Below, one piece after another: positions 17,693 to 26,658 of a stretch of 64,000 nt of DNA (position 1 is its first letter; the number at the start of each line of letters is the position of its first letter). The DNA is taken from the NCBI RefSeq assembly GCF_034093315.1, contig NZ_CP139300.1, positions 1,550,001 through 1,614,000 on the forward strand. The letters run 5' to 3'. Source of the DNA: Prochlorococcus sp. MIT 1314 (GTDB lineage Bacteria; Cyanobacteriota; Cyanobacteriia; PCC-6307; Cyanobiaceae). Under the pieces are notes generated by a model, which searched no databases, had not been told where the DNA came from, and saw only the letters and a list, made by a program, of their open reading frames with translations. The position numbers and the translations under genes were made by a program.

Positions 17693-18868
17693 TTAAGTCA
17701 ATATTTTTTTTATTTCTATAGCAAGTAAATCAATTTCAGCTTCTGTAGTCATTTGATGTACGCATGCTCTAAACCATTTTGGATCTTCTAAAACTCTAAT
17801 CCAAATTTTCTTTTCTCCAAGTTTCTGTACAAATTTATCCTTATCTTTAATATTTTCGATATTAAAACTAACAATCCCATTTAAATATTTTTTTTCTAAA
17901 ACTAATTCAACACCCTTTAATTGATTTAATTTTTCCCAAAGTTTTTTACTTAATTTTCTGATATTTTTGTTTTTTTCTTTTTCATGGCAGTCTTTATCCA
18001 AAAGATCTAAAGAATTCCGGAGCCCAGCAAGTAAAGGAATACAAGAGGTAGCTATTTCAAATTTCCTTGCATCATCATGAAAAAGATTATCTGATGGTTC
18101 ATAGATGCCTTGTTCTTTTTTTAGTGATTTCCAACCAATTATTGTTGGATCTGTTTCATTAATAAATCTATCTGAGACATAAATGGCTCCAAGACCTTCT
18201 GGACCACATGCCCATTTATGAGAAGTTATTGAATATAAATCAGAATAAAAAACTTCCTCTTCAATTTTTATGTGCCCAAAGGTTTGAGCTCCATCAACAA
18301 GTAGATAAGAATTCTCTCGATTATTTTTTAATTCTATAGAAATTTGTTTTAAAGGAATTTTATATCCAAAGTTCCATAAAATATGAGAAATAATTAAAAT
18401 CTTAGTTTTACTATTTAGATTTTTTGAAATCTCTAAAATTATATTTTCATCGTTTAGATTTTTAATTTTTTGGATTGGCAAAATTTTGAATATTAATTTA
18501 TTTCTTCTGCAAAACTCTCGACTTGCCGCTACTACGCCAGGATGTTCACAGTCACTTATTAACAATTCTTCTCCTTCTTCTACTTTTATTCCCCAAAAAG
18601 GCAAAATCATACCAGAAGTAATATTCTCGGTTAAGGCTAAATTCTTTGAATTGACACCTAATTTTTGTGCAATGATTCTTTTTGTAGTCAATATTTCCTT
18701 GTAAATAAAAGGCCACATATCATTGGTAAATGGTCCTAAATCTTGGATAATTTCCCAAGTTCTGACTATTACTTCTAGAGAAGATTTTGGTAATGGTCCT
18801 TGACCTCCATAGTTGAAATAATACTTATTTTTTAATGCTGGTATTTGTTCTCTTAAATTATTTATCAT
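17693..18868 (-). CDS. Class V aminotransferase fold enzyme, cysteine/cystine lyase-like
   Basis: A 391-aa PLP enzyme of the NifS/class V family. The PLP lysine is K218 in TSHKWACGPEG, preceded by LLVDGAQTFGHI. The N-terminus LREQIPALKNKYYFNYGGQGPLP resembles the cyanobacterial L-cysteine/cystine C-S lyase (C-DES), which releases a persulfide or sulfide from cystine, rather than IscS or SufS. I see no mobile-loop cysteine of the kind used by IscS-type desulfurases. Its role could be sulfur supply for Fe-S clusters; a different lyase activity is possible. The upstream gene on the same strand, 37 bp away, encodes an ArsM-like methyltransferase. Confidence 0.72.
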   Translation of the reverse strand: MINNLREQIPALKNKYYFNYGGQGPLPKSSLEVIVRTWEIIQDLGPFTNDMWPFIYKEILTTKRIIAQKLGVNSKNLALTENITSGMILPFWGIKVEEGEELLISDCEHPGVVAASREFCRRNKLIFKILPIQKIKNLNDENIILEISKNLNSKTKILIISHILWNFGYKIPLKQISIELKNNRENSYLLVDGAQTFGHIKIEEEVFYSDLYSITSHKWACGPEGLGAIYVSDRFINETDPTIIGWKSLKKEQGIYEPSDNLFHDDARKFEIATSCIPLLAGLRNSLDLLDKDCHEKEKNKNIRKLSKKLWEKLNQLKGVELVLEKKYLNGIVSFNIENIKDKDKFVQKLGEKKIWIRVLEDPKWFRACVHQMTTEAEIDLLAIEIKKILT

Positions 18869-18905
18869 GGAAAATTAAAATTATATTTTTAAATTCTTGA
18901 ATTTT

Positions 18906-19700
18906 TTAAATATTGCCTAATAAAGTTACTGTTCTAAATTCAATATCCTCAATTACTTTCCAAGGTTCAGCACTCCTTTCTGCAAATTCTAAATTTTTAA
19001 ATCCTAGTTCTTTAAAATCACTTATAAAGTCTGGTTCATACCATGCTCCACTAATACATCCTGTCCAAAGATCATGATCATTTTGCAATCTTAAAGGAAC
19101 TTTTTTGTTAGAGACAATATCGCTAATTGCAATTCTTCCATTATCTTTTAAAACTCTTTTTATATTTATTAGAAGGTTATTCCTAGATTCTGGACTTACC
19201 AAGTTTAGAACGCAATTACTTAAAATAATATCAATTGATTTATCTGCGATTAATGGATTTAAATCTTTATCTAATTCATCAAGTTTTTCAATTGAACCTT
19301 CTAGAAATTCTGTATTGTTGAAACCTATATTTTTTGTAACTTCTTTAGAGGCTGATCTTGATAAACAAAGCATGTCAGGATTCTGATCAACTCCAATAAC
19401 TTTCCCTTCTTTTCCAACAATTTGGGCACAAATAAAAGCATTTTTGCCGCTACCACTTCCAAGGTCTAAAACTATATCATTTTTTTGAACATATTTTGTT
19501 GGATCACCACATCCATAGTCTCTTTCTATAACCTCTTGAGGAATTGCTTCAAGTAAAACGGGATTAAACCCAACTGGTGTACACAGACAACTTTCTTTTT
19601 CAAGTGCGGCTGAACCATATCTTTCTTGAATCGCATCTTTATGATCGAATTTATTAGACGCTTTATTCGATGTGTTTGTATTACAGCAACTTTCAGACAT
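18906..19700 (-). CDS. arsM: ArsM-like arsenite S-adenosylmethyltransferase
   Basis: ArsM methylates trivalent arsenic with SAM, yielding methylarsenicals. The protein (264 aa) has the SAM loop VLDLGSGSGKNAF (78-90) and all three cysteine contexts I associate with arsenic binding: YGCGDP (C64), SNCVLNL (C163) and TGCISGA (C215). Extra cysteines lie at the N-terminus (C5, C6) and at C38 and C40. A longer frame opens at a TTG (19733), but that lies in the T run of the terminator of the upstream gene, so the ATG at 19700 is the likely start. It is upstream of the cysteine-lyase-like gene on the same strand. A general UbiE-type methyltransferase is the alternative. Confidence 0.75.
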   Translation of the reverse strand: MSESCCNTNTSNKASNKFDHKDAIQERYGSAALEKESCLCTPVGFNPVLLEAIPQEVIERDYGCGDPTKYVQKNDIVLDLGSGSGKNAFICAQIVGKEGKVIGVDQNPDMLCLSRSASKEVTKNIGFNNTEFLEGSIEKLDELDKDLNPLIADKSIDIILSNCVLNLVSPESRNNLLINIKRVLKDNGRIAISDIVSNKKVPLRLQNDHDLWTGCISGAWYEPDFISDFKELGFKNLEFAERSAEPWKVIEDIEFRTVTLLGNI

Positions 19701-19731
19701 ATTTTTAAAAGGACTCTTGATAAATATAGCC

Positions 19732-19762
19732 AAAAAAAAAGCCCCTGAAAAAGGGGCTTTTT
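19732..19762 (-). terminator. Strong intrinsic terminator after the DUF4278 gene
   Basis: AGCCCCT (19740-19746) and AGGGGCT (19752-19758) pair around GAAAA, and flanking A and T runs extend the stem to about 11 bp. On the minus strand nine T residues follow. It lies 14 nt past the DUF4278 stop and just before the arsM-like start. On the plus strand five T residues follow, so it could work both ways. The GC-rich stem stands out in this AT-rich sequence. Confidence 0.9.
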
Positions 19763-19776
19763 ATTGTTTAATTAAA

Positions 19777-19950
19777 TTATTTAGTGTAATTTACACCTCT
19801 GTAATTTAATTCTGCTTTTTCATTACTTGAAGAAGCGTCTGCCATTCTATTGGTGTATACGTTTCTTCTGTAGGTAAGTTCAAAAAGTTGCTTTTTAGCA
19901 GCTTCTTTGTTTTGAACGTAGTTTTTACCTCTGTAAGTTAAAGTAGTCAT
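19777..19950 (-). CDS. Small DUF4278-like protein
   Basis: A 57-aa protein with two copies of a short motif, LTYRGKNY at the N-terminus and LNYRGVNYTK at the C-terminus, plus LTYRRNVY in the middle. This is the pattern of the cyanobacterial DUF4278 family, whose function is unknown to me. The frame is open much further upstream, but MTTLTYRGKNY at 19950 fits the family start. Alternatives in frame are ATGs at 19974 and 19986, which would add a basic 8-12 residue extension. It has its own candidate promoter (20050-20055), a leader of about 90 nt and a strong terminator, so it is an independent, probably well expressed unit. Confidence 0.72.
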   Translation of the reverse strand: MTTLTYRGKNYVQNKEAAKKQLFELTYRRNVYTNRMADASSSNEKAELNYRGVNYTK

Positions 19951-20043
19951 GTTTCGATTTGACAACACGGCCATCCCCCGTTCCATGGTATGACTCGAAC
20001 TGCGCCCTATAGCAAGGGTGAACGAAAAAGTAGCAATTGCTAC
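19951..20043 (-). promoter_or_regulatory. GC-rich structured 5' leader of the DUF4278 gene
   Basis: Between the candidate -10 box and the chosen ATG lies a stretch far more GC-rich than its surroundings. On the minus strand it begins with the palindrome TAGCAATTGCTA, then CCCT-N6-AGGG, a TTCGAGTC segment resembling a tRNA T-loop, and CCAT-N10-ATGG. These small pairings suggest a folded leader or a small RNA. No known cyanobacterial RNA family was recognised. Confidence 0.4.
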
Positions 20044-20049
20044 CAAATT

Positions 20050-20055
20050 ATTATA
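20050..20055 (-). promoter_or_regulatory. Candidate -10 element for the DUF4278 gene
   Basis: A perfect TATAAT on the minus strand lies 100 bp upstream of the DUF4278 ATG and directly before the GC-rich leader. No clear -35 box is seen. The paired terminator downstream supports a single-gene transcript of roughly 300 nt. Confidence 0.5.
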
Positions 20056-20205
20056 AGCGTATTTTCCTAAGGATGTCTAGTTTTTACAAAGCTAAATGAA
20101 TTTTTAATGTTTTCTTAATTATTATGTTAGGTAAATTTTTTTATAAATAGTCTCTAAAAAGGATTATGTTTATATTTGGTTTAATCTTCATGTTGCTATT
20201 TTTTT

Positions 20206-20463
20206 ATGACAGGTTTTTTATATTTCTTGGGAAATACTTTAAGGTGGCCAGTCCTGAAGCCAAAAGAATTTTTTTCTCTACATGCGTATTTTTCAATTAT
20301 TTATTTGATAACTTTTACTTTAAGTAAATATGATGTAAGCCAGTCAAATTTAGTTTTTACTCTAGGAATTCTTGCACCTCTTCTAATCGCCATTGGGCAA
20401 GGACTTCCAATTGATTGCCTTGATATGGAATCATCTTTGTTGAAGGAATTAAAAAGCAAGTAA
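20206..20463 (+). CDS. Small conserved-looking membrane protein, unknown function
   Basis: An 85-aa protein I do not recognise by family. It starts MTGFLYFLGNTLRWPVLKP, has two hydrophobic segments (about 24-40 and 50-66) separated by a short polar turn containing SKYDVSQSN, and ends in a charged LKELKSK tail. Two membrane spans with both ends on the same side are likely. An overlapping out-of-frame ORF begins at 20165 but lacks any recognisable feature. The nfu gene converges from the right with a gap of 23 bp. The call as a real gene rests on its position in an otherwise empty gap and its plausible membrane topology. Confidence 0.6.
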   Translation: MTGFLYFLGNTLRWPVLKPKEFFSLHAYFSIIYLITFTLSKYDVSQSNLVFTLGILAPLLIAIGQGLPIDCLDMESSLLKELKSK

Positions 20464-20486
20464 TATGTTTTTCAGTTAAAAATTTT

Positions 20487-20732
20487 TTATAAAACCTGGA
20501 CAACTTCGCTTATTTCAGGAATCATTTCTTTTAACTTTCTTTCAATACCCATTTTTAGAGTCATAGTACTACTGGGGCAACTACCACATGCCCCTTGAAG
20601 TCTTACTTTGACAATTGGACCATCTATTTCTGCAATTTCTACATTACCTCCATCAGATATTAAAAAAGGTCTAAGCTCGTCAAGAACTTTTTCTACATTT
20701 TCATTTGTCAGCGAGAGTGTTTCAGTACTCAT
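20487..20732 (-). CDS. nfu: NifU-like Fe-S scaffold (Nfu domain)
   Basis: An 81-aa stand-alone Nfu domain, the C-terminal domain of NifU, which carries a labile 4Fe-4S cluster between two subunits and passes it to targets. The cluster ligands are C49 and C52 in ACGSCPSST. The preceding [20 protein letters not shown] is the family signature. In cyanobacteria this small protein (NfuA/CnfU type) is the main cluster scaffold and serves photosystem I, among others. It diverges from mqo across 70 bp. Confidence 0.93.
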   Translation of the reverse strand: MSTETLSLTNENVEKVLDELRPFLISDGGNVEIAEIDGPIVKVRLQGACGSCPSSTMTLKMGIERKLKEMIPEISEVVQVL

Positions 20733-20802
20733 AATTTTGGATTAACTTTATAATAAGCCTAGAAAGAAATTTAATTAATTGCAAAAAAGATAATTTTCTG
20801 TT

Positions 20803-22299
20803 GTGACTTCATTCAAAAATCCTACTAATGACAATAGCTACTTTGATGCAGTCTTAGTAGGAGCAGGGATAATGAGCAGTACTTTAGCACTTCTAATTTC
20901 AGAAGTTTTACCAGATATAAAGTTTCTTATTATAGAAAAATTAAATGCTCCAGGAAATGAAAGTACTGGCGCGTTTAATAATGCAGGTACAGGACATGCT
21001 GCTAATTGCGAATTAAACTATACTCCTTTAGATGAAAAAGGTAATATAAAAATAGATAAAGCGCTCTCAATAAATCGTTCTTTTGAAAGATCCATGTCTT
21101 TATGGGCCTCATTGTATGAAGCAGGGAAAATTGATATTAAAAAGTTTTTAAAATTTATTCCTCATATTAGCTTTGTTTCTGGTGAGGATAATATTTCTTT
21201 TTTAAAAAAAAGATTTCAGAAAATGACCGAAAATCCTGAATTTAACGATATGGAATTTTCTTCATCTTTTGATCAAATTTCATCATGGGCTCCTCTAATA
21301 ACTAAAGATAGGAATCCATTTACTAAGATTGCTGCTACAAGAATAGGTAGAGGAACAGATATAAATTTTGAGGCTCTGACTAAAGAGTATTTATCTTTAG
21401 TCTCTTTAAACAAAAATGTTGAAATTAGATACAAAACAGAATTAGTAGATTTAAAGAAAATTGATAAAAAAAAATGGGAACTAGAAATTAGTTCAGAAGG
21501 TAGAAAAACTTCGATTAGAACTGCCTATGTTTTTCTTGGTGCTGGTGGAAAAACAATTAATTATTTGCAAAAATCGAAAATTCCAGAAGCAAAGAGTTAT
21601 GGTGGATTTCCTGTTAGTGGGAAATGGCTTATTTGCGATAAAAAAGATCTAACAGAAAGACATAACTCAAAAGTTTATGGTAAGGCTGATATTGGATCAC
21701 CACCAATGTCTGTGCCTCATTTAGATACCAGATGGATTGATAATAAAAAACTTCTTTTATATGGGCCTTTTGCTGGATTTACAACAAAATTTTTAAAGCA
21801 AAGTTCATACTTTGACTTATTTAGTTCAATTAAAAAGAATAATATTTTTTCTATGTTAGATGTTGGTTTCAAGAACAACGATTTAATTAATTACCTAATA
21901 TCACAATCATTAAAGAACCATAACTCAAGAGTTGAGAATTTAAAGAATATGATGCCATCAGCTAATCCCTCTGATTGGTATTTAAAGAATGCTGGTCAAA
22001 GAGTCCAAATAATTAAAAAAACTGAAGGTGGTGGTTCTTTGAAATTTGGAACAGAGATTGTGAATTCATCTGATGGATCATTATCTGCTTTGCTAGGAGC
22101 TTCTCCCGGAGCAAGTACTGCGGTTTCTATTATGGTTGAGGTTCTAGAAAAATCTGTTTTATTTTTAAAAGACAAGCATAATCTTCAGAAAAAAATAAAT
22201 GACTTAATTTATCCAGAACCATCGGCTTCTGAAAATGACAGTACCTTCATAAAAGACATCAAAAAAAGAAATAATTCGATTTTTGGTTTCCATCCATAA
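20803..22299 (+). CDS. mqo: Malate:quinone oxidoreductase
   Basis: Mqo is a peripheral membrane FAD enzyme that oxidises malate to oxaloacetate and feeds electrons to quinone. The 498-aa protein has the FAD-binding loop [16 protein letters not shown] (18-33), the [13 protein letters not shown] block around residue 60, and the conserved C-terminal LKFGTEIV and [11 protein letters not shown] segments. Length matches the bacterial family. The start is GTG at 20803; a TTG two bases before is out of frame. Nfu diverges on the left and lepA follows 55 bp downstream on the same strand. Confidence 0.93.
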   Translation: MTSFKNPTNDNSYFDAVLVGAGIMSSTLALLISEVLPDIKFLIIEKLNAPGNESTGAFNNAGTGHAANCELNYTPLDEKGNIKIDKALSINRSFERSMSLWASLYEAGKIDIKKFLKFIPHISFVSGEDNISFLKKRFQKMTENPEFNDMEFSSSFDQISSWAPLITKDRNPFTKIAATRIGRGTDINFEALTKEYLSLVSLNKNVEIRYKTELVDLKKIDKKKWELEISSEGRKTSIRTAYVFLGAGGKTINYLQKSKIPEAKSYGGFPVSGKWLICDKKDLTERHNSKVYGKADIGSPPMSVPHLDTRWIDNKKLLLYGPFAGFTTKFLKQSSYFDLFSSIKKNNIFSMLDVGFKNNDLINYLISQSLKNHNSRVENLKNMMPSANPSDWYLKNAGQRVQIIKKTEGGGSLKFGTEIVNSSDGSLSALLGASPGASTAVSIMVEVLEKSVLFLKDKHNLQKKINDLIYPEPSASENDSTFIKDIKKRNNSIFGFHP

Positions 22300-22354
22300 T
22301 TCTAATTAGCTAATATTAATCAAGATGTAATAAGAGGAGATTCTTTCTTTCTAA

Positions 22355-24163
22355 ATGACTGATATATCTGTTTCAAAAATAAGAAATTTCTGCATAATCG
22401 CTCATATTGACCATGGTAAATCTACCCTTGCAGATAGGTTACTTCAAGATACTGGTACTGTGCAGCAAAGGGATATGCAAGAACAATTTTTGGACAGTAT
22501 GGATCTCGAAAGAGAGAGAGGAATTACTATCAAGTTACAGGCCGCTAGGATGAAATATAAAGCTGACGATTCTCAAGAATATGTTTTGAACTTAATAGAT
22601 ACTCCAGGACATGTTGATTTTTCTTATGAGGTTAGTAGATCTCTTCAGGCTTGTGAGGGCGCTTTACTCGTTGTTGATGCTAGTCAAGGTGTAGAAGCTC
22701 AAACCTTAGCTAATGTTTATCTTGCTATAGAAAATAATCTTGAAATAATTCCTGTTTTAAATAAAGTTGATTTGCCAGGTGCTGATGCTGAAAAAATAAA
22801 ACAAGAAATAGAGGAAATTATTGGACTTGATACATCTAATGCAATAAATTGTTCAGCAAAAACTGGAGTCGGTATTAAAGATATTTTGGAAGCAATTGTA
22901 AGAAGAGTACCTCCTCCTCAAGATGAAATAAAACTACCTACAAAGGCACTAATTTTTGATTCATATTATGATCCCTATAGAGGAGTTATTGTTTATTTTA
23001 GGGTGATATCTGGTTCTCTTAATAAGAGAGAAAAAATATTATTAATGGCTAGTAAAAAAAATTATGAACTGGATGAGATAGGAATAATGGCCCCTGATCA
23101 GCAGCAAGTTGATGAATTACATGCAGGAGAAGTTGGTTATCTAGCTGCTTCTATAAAATCAGTTGCTGATGCGAGAGTGGGAGATACAATTACTCTTTTA
23201 AATTCACCTGCAAATAATCCTTTGCCTGGTTACAAGACAGCAAATCCTATGGTTTTTTGTGGCTTATTCCCGACTGATGCTGATCAATTCCCAGATTTAA
23301 GAGTATCTCTTGAAAAATTACAATTATCTGATGCAGCTTTAAAATATGAGCCCGAAACCAGTAGCGCAATGGGCTTCGGGTTTAGGTGCGGATTCCTAGG
23401 ACTTCTTCACATGGAGATTGTTCAAGAAAGATTAGAAAGAGAATATGATTTGGATCTAATCGTAACAGCACCATCAGTTATCTATAAGGTTAATTTAAAT
23501 CAGCGGGAACATATCTTTATTGATAATCCTTCTACAATTCCTGATCCACAACTTAGAGAATCAATAGAAGAGCCTTATGTGAAAATGGAAATTTATGCTC
23601 CCAATGAATTTAATGGAACATTAATGGGTTTATGTCAGGAAAGAAGGGGAGTATTTATAGATATGAAATACATAACAACAGATAGAGTTACTTTGATTTA
23701 TGAAATTCCATTAGCAGAAGTAGTTACAGATTTCTTTGATCAAATGAAAAGTAGGACTCAAGGTTATGCATCAATGGAATATCATTTAATTGGATATAGA
23801 AAGAATGACCTTGTTAGATTAGATGTTCTAATAAATTCAGAAAGAGCAGATCCATTAACTTCTATTGTTCATAAAGATAAGGCTTATGGAATTGGCAGAA
23901 GTTTAGTTGAGAAATTAAAAGAACTTATACCAAAACAACAATTTAAAATACCTATTCAAGCATCAATCGGTAGCAGGATTATTGCAAGTGAAAGTATAAG
24001 TGCTTTGAGAAAAGATGTTTTATCTAAATGTTATGGAGGAGATATATCTAGGAAAAAGAAACTTTTAAAGAAACAAGCCAAAGGTAAAAAGAGGATGAAG
24101 GCAATGGGTAAAGTTGAAGTACCTCAAGAAGCTTTTATGGCAGTCCTTAAATTAAACCAGTAA
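22355..24163 (+). CDS. lepA: Elongation factor 4 (LepA)
   Basis: LepA is a ribosome-dependent GTPase implicated in back-translocation and in initiation or assembly under stress. The 602-aa protein has the G1 loop AHIDHGKST (15-23), switch region RERGITIK, G3 DTPGHVDF near 86, G4 NKVD near 136, and the LepA-specific C-terminal domain ending in GKGKKRMK-like basic residues (about 575-590) and [13 protein letters not shown] purine-rich AAGAGGAG lies about 15 nt upstream of the ATG, which is further than a usual Shine-Dalgarno spacing. It is preceded by mqo and followed by a permease gene after 78 bp. Confidence 0.97.
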   Translation: MTDISVSKIRNFCIIAHIDHGKSTLADRLLQDTGTVQQRDMQEQFLDSMDLERERGITIKLQAARMKYKADDSQEYVLNLIDTPGHVDFSYEVSRSLQACEGALLVVDASQGVEAQTLANVYLAIENNLEIIPVLNKVDLPGADAEKIKQEIEEIIGLDTSNAINCSAKTGVGIKDILEAIVRRVPPPQDEIKLPTKALIFDSYYDPYRGVIVYFRVISGSLNKREKILLMASKKNYELDEIGIMAPDQQQVDELHAGEVGYLAASIKSVADARVGDTITLLNSPANNPLPGYKTANPMVFCGLFPTDADQFPDLRVSLEKLQLSDAALKYEPETSSAMGFGFRCGFLGLLHMEIVQERLEREYDLDLIVTAPSVIYKVNLNQREHIFIDNPSTIPDPQLRESIEEPYVKMEIYAPNEFNGTLMGLCQERRGVFIDMKYITTDRVTLIYEIPLAEVVTDFFDQMKSRTQGYASMEYHLIGYRKNDLVRLDVLINSERADPLTSIVHKDKAYGIGRSLVEKLKELIPKQQFKIPIQASIGSRIIASESISALRKDVLSKCYGGDISRKKKLLKKQAKGKKRMKAMGKVEVPQEAFMAVLKLNQ

Positions 24164-24241
24164 TTTTTTAAAATTTAAAATTAATAGCTATTTTTTTTTT
24201 TAAGAATTGGTTATATTTCAGTCATATCTGTAAAAAAGATT

Positions 24242-25087
24242 TTGGATAATAATTCATTTAATCGTGTTAGCGCAAATATCAGAAAAGCGGGATTCCTTAT
24301 TGTGCTTTTTTATCTTCTTGTTGTTTTAATAATGAAATTTTTAGAGGCCAATAATTTTTTTGGTTATTCATTTTCAATGTTAAGCAATGATATCTTTGCC
24401 CCTCCTTCGCTTAATCATTTCTGTGGCACAGATAGATTAGGAAGAGATGTTTGCTTAAGAACTTTGCAAGGATCATCCTTAGCGATAGAAGTTGTATTCT
24501 TAGCTATTCTTTTTTCATGTAGTGTGGGTTTGCCATTAGGATTATTAAGTGGATATTTTGGTGGTTTTTTTGATAAATGCTTATCACTAATAATGGATAC
24601 TATTTTCTCAATACCTGTAATTTTGCTTTCAGTTGTTGTGGCTTTTGTATTGGGTAAGGGTATCCTTAATGCAGCTTTGGCTTTGTGTATTGTTTACTCA
24701 CCTCAATATTTTAGATTAATCAGAAATCAAACAATATTAGTTAAATCCGAAACTTACGTGGAAGCAGCTAAAGTTTCAGGGGCTGATGTTAAAAGAATTA
24801 TTTTTAAATATATTCTCCCAAATGTAATAACACCTTTACCTATTCTGCTTACCCTGAATGCTGCGGATGCTGTTTTGGTATTAGGAAGTTTAGGATTTTT
24901 AGGTCTTGGTGTTCCTGCAGATGTCCCAGAGTGGGGAAGTGATTTAAATCTTGCTATTGCCGCTTTACCTACAGGCATATGGTGGACAGCTTTGTTCCCA
25001 GGTTTGGCAATGTTTTTTTTAGTTTTAGGTCTTTCTTTTATAGGAGAGGATCTTGAAGAAATTTTTGATAGTCAAAAGTCTGAATAA
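24242..25087 (+). CDS. DppC-type ABC transporter permease (orphan)
   Basis: A 281-aa inner-membrane permease of the peptide/nickel (DppC/OppC) group of the BPD transport family. It has an N-terminal span, the FGTDRLGRD-like segment (CGTDRLGRDV near 60), five further spans and the EAA cytoplasmic loop EAAKVSGADVKRIIFKYILPN near 175-195 that contacts the ATPase. No binding protein, partner permease or ATPase gene is nearby, so its transporter partners must be encoded elsewhere. The start is TTG. Substrate is unknown; oligopeptides are the default inference. It converges on trmH with 2 bp between stops. Confidence 0.83.
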   Translation: MDNNSFNRVSANIRKAGFLIVLFYLLVVLIMKFLEANNFFGYSFSMLSNDIFAPPSLNHFCGTDRLGRDVCLRTLQGSSLAIEVVFLAILFSCSVGLPLGLLSGYFGGFFDKCLSLIMDTIFSIPVILLSVVVAFVLGKGILNAALALCIVYSPQYFRLIRNQTILVKSETYVEAAKVSGADVKRIIFKYILPNVITPLPILLTLNAADAVLVLGSLGFLGLGVPADVPEWGSDLNLAIAALPTGIWWTALFPGLAMFFLVLGLSFIGEDLEEIFDSQKSE

Positions 25088-25089
25088 AT

Positions 25090-25761
25090 TTAGTTATCTT
25101 GAATAGGATAAAATTCTCCTTGATCATTCAACTTAGGATATTCTTTAGCTGAATTTTTATACATCTCAGCTAATTCGGGGTAACACCATTCAAAAAGTGT
25201 TGTTTGATATTCATCTATATTTAAACCTTCTCCATTATCGGGCAATACACCTTTATTTTCTCTCTGGCGAATAGCTTCAAATAATAATATGGAAGCAGCA
25301 ACTGAAACATTCAGTGATTGAACCATACCTCTCATAGGTATGAAAATTGATTGATCAACCATTGATATGAGTTCTTTACTCAATCCCCATTTTTCTGCTC
25401 CTAACACAAAACATGTATTGTGAGAATAATCAAAATTTCTATAATCGACTGATTCACTATTGAGAGTTGTTCCATATAATTTAAAACCCTTATTTTTTAA
25501 ATCTGATATTGCATTGATAGTGTTTTCATAATTATTTAATTTGACCCATTTCTGACTACCTTGAGCAGTACTATTAAAAGTCTTAACGGCATTCATTTTG
25601 CTAATAAAATTTGCTTCGAAAACTCCAGCTGCATCGCAAGTTCTTAATATCGCAGATAGATTATGTGGCTTATTGACATCCTCAACTAAAACAGTTAAGT
25701 TTTTCATTCTGCAATCTAAGACACTTTTGATTCGCTCAAATCTTCTTGGCAAAATTGACAT
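25090..25761 (-). CDS. trmH: tRNA (guanosine-18-2'-O)-methyltransferase TrmH
   Basis: TrmH is a SPOUT-class enzyme that methylates the ribose of G18 in the tRNA D-loop. The 223-aa protein has motif 1 NLSAILRTCDAAGV (about 35-48), motif 2 CFVLGAEKWGLSKE (about 117-130) and motif 3 IPMRGMVQSLNVSVAASILLFE (about 140-160), together forming the knotted SAM site. The N-terminal segment RRFERIKSVLDCRMKNLTVL is typical of TrmH rather than RlmB. It is alone on its strand, convergent with the permease and divergent from a 67-aa gene. Confidence 0.88.
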   Translation of the reverse strand: MSILPRRFERIKSVLDCRMKNLTVLVEDVNKPHNLSAILRTCDAAGVFEANFISKMNAVKTFNSTAQGSQKWVKLNNYENTINAISDLKNKGFKLYGTTLNSESVDYRNFDYSHNTCFVLGAEKWGLSKELISMVDQSIFIPMRGMVQSLNVSVAASILLFEAIRQRENKGVLPDNGEGLNIDEYQTTLFEWCYPELAEMYKNSAKEYPKLNDQGEFYPIQDN

Positions 25762-25828
25762 TTATAATTTTTTCACACTTTTTAAATTATATTCAAAAAA
25801 TATTGATTACCTATTAAATCTCTTGGTT

Positions 25829-25834
25829 TATAAT
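25829..25834 (+). promoter_or_regulatory. Candidate -10 element before the 67-aa gene
   Basis: A perfect TATAAT lies 24 bp upstream of the ATG at 25859, which would give a leader of under 20 nt. A TTGATT at 25803-25808 is a possible -35, but the 20-bp spacing is longer than usual. Confidence 0.4.
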
Positions 25835-25858
25835 ATTTGAGTAATTGGAATTAACTAA

Positions 25859-26062
25859 ATGGCATACATAGAATGGGACTATACAGTTATCACTAGCATG
25901 GTAGAAAAACAAGGTTGGAATTTGCCTGAGCGAGAATCTGAAGAATGGAATAAATTTAAAGATGAATTAGGAGAAAGAATGAGAGGAGTTGGAATCGTTT
26001 TTGAAAAATATTGTAAATTTACTCCTGATGTAGGAGAAGGGGTTCATCTTTTAGATGAATGA
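25859..26062 (+). CDS. Small hypothetical protein, 67 aa
   Basis: I do not recognise this family. The 67-aa product is acidic and soluble with no membrane segment. Visible features are the aromatic start MAYIEWDYTVI, a Trp-Asn-Leu-Pro turn (GWNLPERESEEW), a helix rich in Glu/Lys, and a C-terminal FTPDVGEGVHLLDE. The composition and the presence of its own -10 box and a downstream hairpin (26081-26106) argue for a real, separately transcribed gene. It sits in the divergent region right of trmH. Confidence 0.65.
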   Translation: MAYIEWDYTVITSMVEKQGWNLPERESEEWNKFKDELGERMRGVGIVFEKYCKFTPDVGEGVHLLDE

Positions 26063-26080
26063 TCAAAAATAGATTTAAAA

Positions 26081-26106
26081 CCATTGATGTATCCCTTAAT
26101 CAATGG
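26081..26106 (+). terminator. 8-bp hairpin downstream of the 67-aa gene
   Basis: CCATTGAT (26081-26088) and ATCAATGG (26099-26106) pair perfectly around a 10-nt loop, 18 nt past the stop of the 67-aa gene. No good T run follows on the plus strand (four T residues follow on the minus strand), so terminator activity is only probable. Confidence 0.4.
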
Positions 26107-26263
26107 CTTATTAATAATTAAGATAATACAATTTCATTAAATTAGAACTGGTAATTATTAAGGCTTTATAAAGCTTGTGCTGTTAAAAGCTTCTTTGTAT
26201 TAGATAATATGTTTTTTTATCTCCCACAAAAAAGTTATTTAAATTCTATATTTGTATAAAAAT

Positions 26264-26656
26264 ATGAAAAATAAATTAACTTTTTTATTCGATGGTGGCT
26301 GTCCACTTTGCTTGAGAGAAACAAATTTTCTAAAAAAAAGAGATATCTTCAATCAAATTTTATTTGTAGATATTAACAGCAAAGATTATGATCAAAACCT
26401 ATTTAATAACATCTCATATTCAGAAGCCATGTCCAACCTTCATGGCATTCTTGAAAATGGTGAAATTATAAGGGGACTAGACGTACTTGCATATTCTTAT
26501 GAATTAATTGGTTTAGGTTGGGTTTATTATCCTTTGAAGATTAAACTCTTATCTCCATTATTAAGGCTGGTTTATAGATATTGGGCAAAGTATAGACTTC
26601 AAATTACAGGTCGATCCAATATTGAAAAGTTTTGTACCTCTAAATGTGAACAATAA
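26264..26656 (+). CDS. DCC-family (DUF393) thiol-disulfide oxidoreductase-like protein
   Basis: A 130-aa protein of the DCC/DUF393 family, named for its N-terminal D-x-x-C-P-x-C motif: here FLFDGGCPLC, with both cysteines present. The middle has SEAMSNLHGILENGEIIRGLDVLAYSYELIGLGWV, typical of the family, and the C-terminal part is hydrophobic with RYWAKYR. A thiol redox role is inferred from the motif only. I took the ATG at 26264; a TTG four codons earlier (26252) is open but less likely. It begins a tightly packed unit with TIGR03643, DUF2256 and photolyase-like genes (gaps 2, 3 and -4 bp). Confidence 0.8.
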   Translation: MKNKLTFLFDGGCPLCLRETNFLKKRDIFNQILFVDINSKDYDQNLFNNISYSEAMSNLHGILENGEIIRGLDVLAYSYELIGLGWVYYPLKIKLLSPLLRLVYRYWAKYRLQITGRSNIEKFCTSKCEQ

Positions 26657-26658
26657 AT

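Noticed and set aside
19701-19733. Longer frame of the ArsM-like gene starting at a TTG
   Set aside because: The extension lies in the T run of the terminator that ends the upstream DUF4278 gene; the ATG at 19700 is the better start.
19990-20000. tRNA-like T-loop (TTCGAGTC) in the DUF4278 leader
   Set aside because: The flanking bases do not form a five-pair T stem, and no acceptor or anticodon arm is present, so it is not a tRNA gene.
20165-20326. 53-aa hydrophobic ORF overlapping the 85-aa gene in another frame
   Set aside because: Low-complexity Phe-rich translation from an AT-rich stretch; the 85-aa frame has the better topology and composition.
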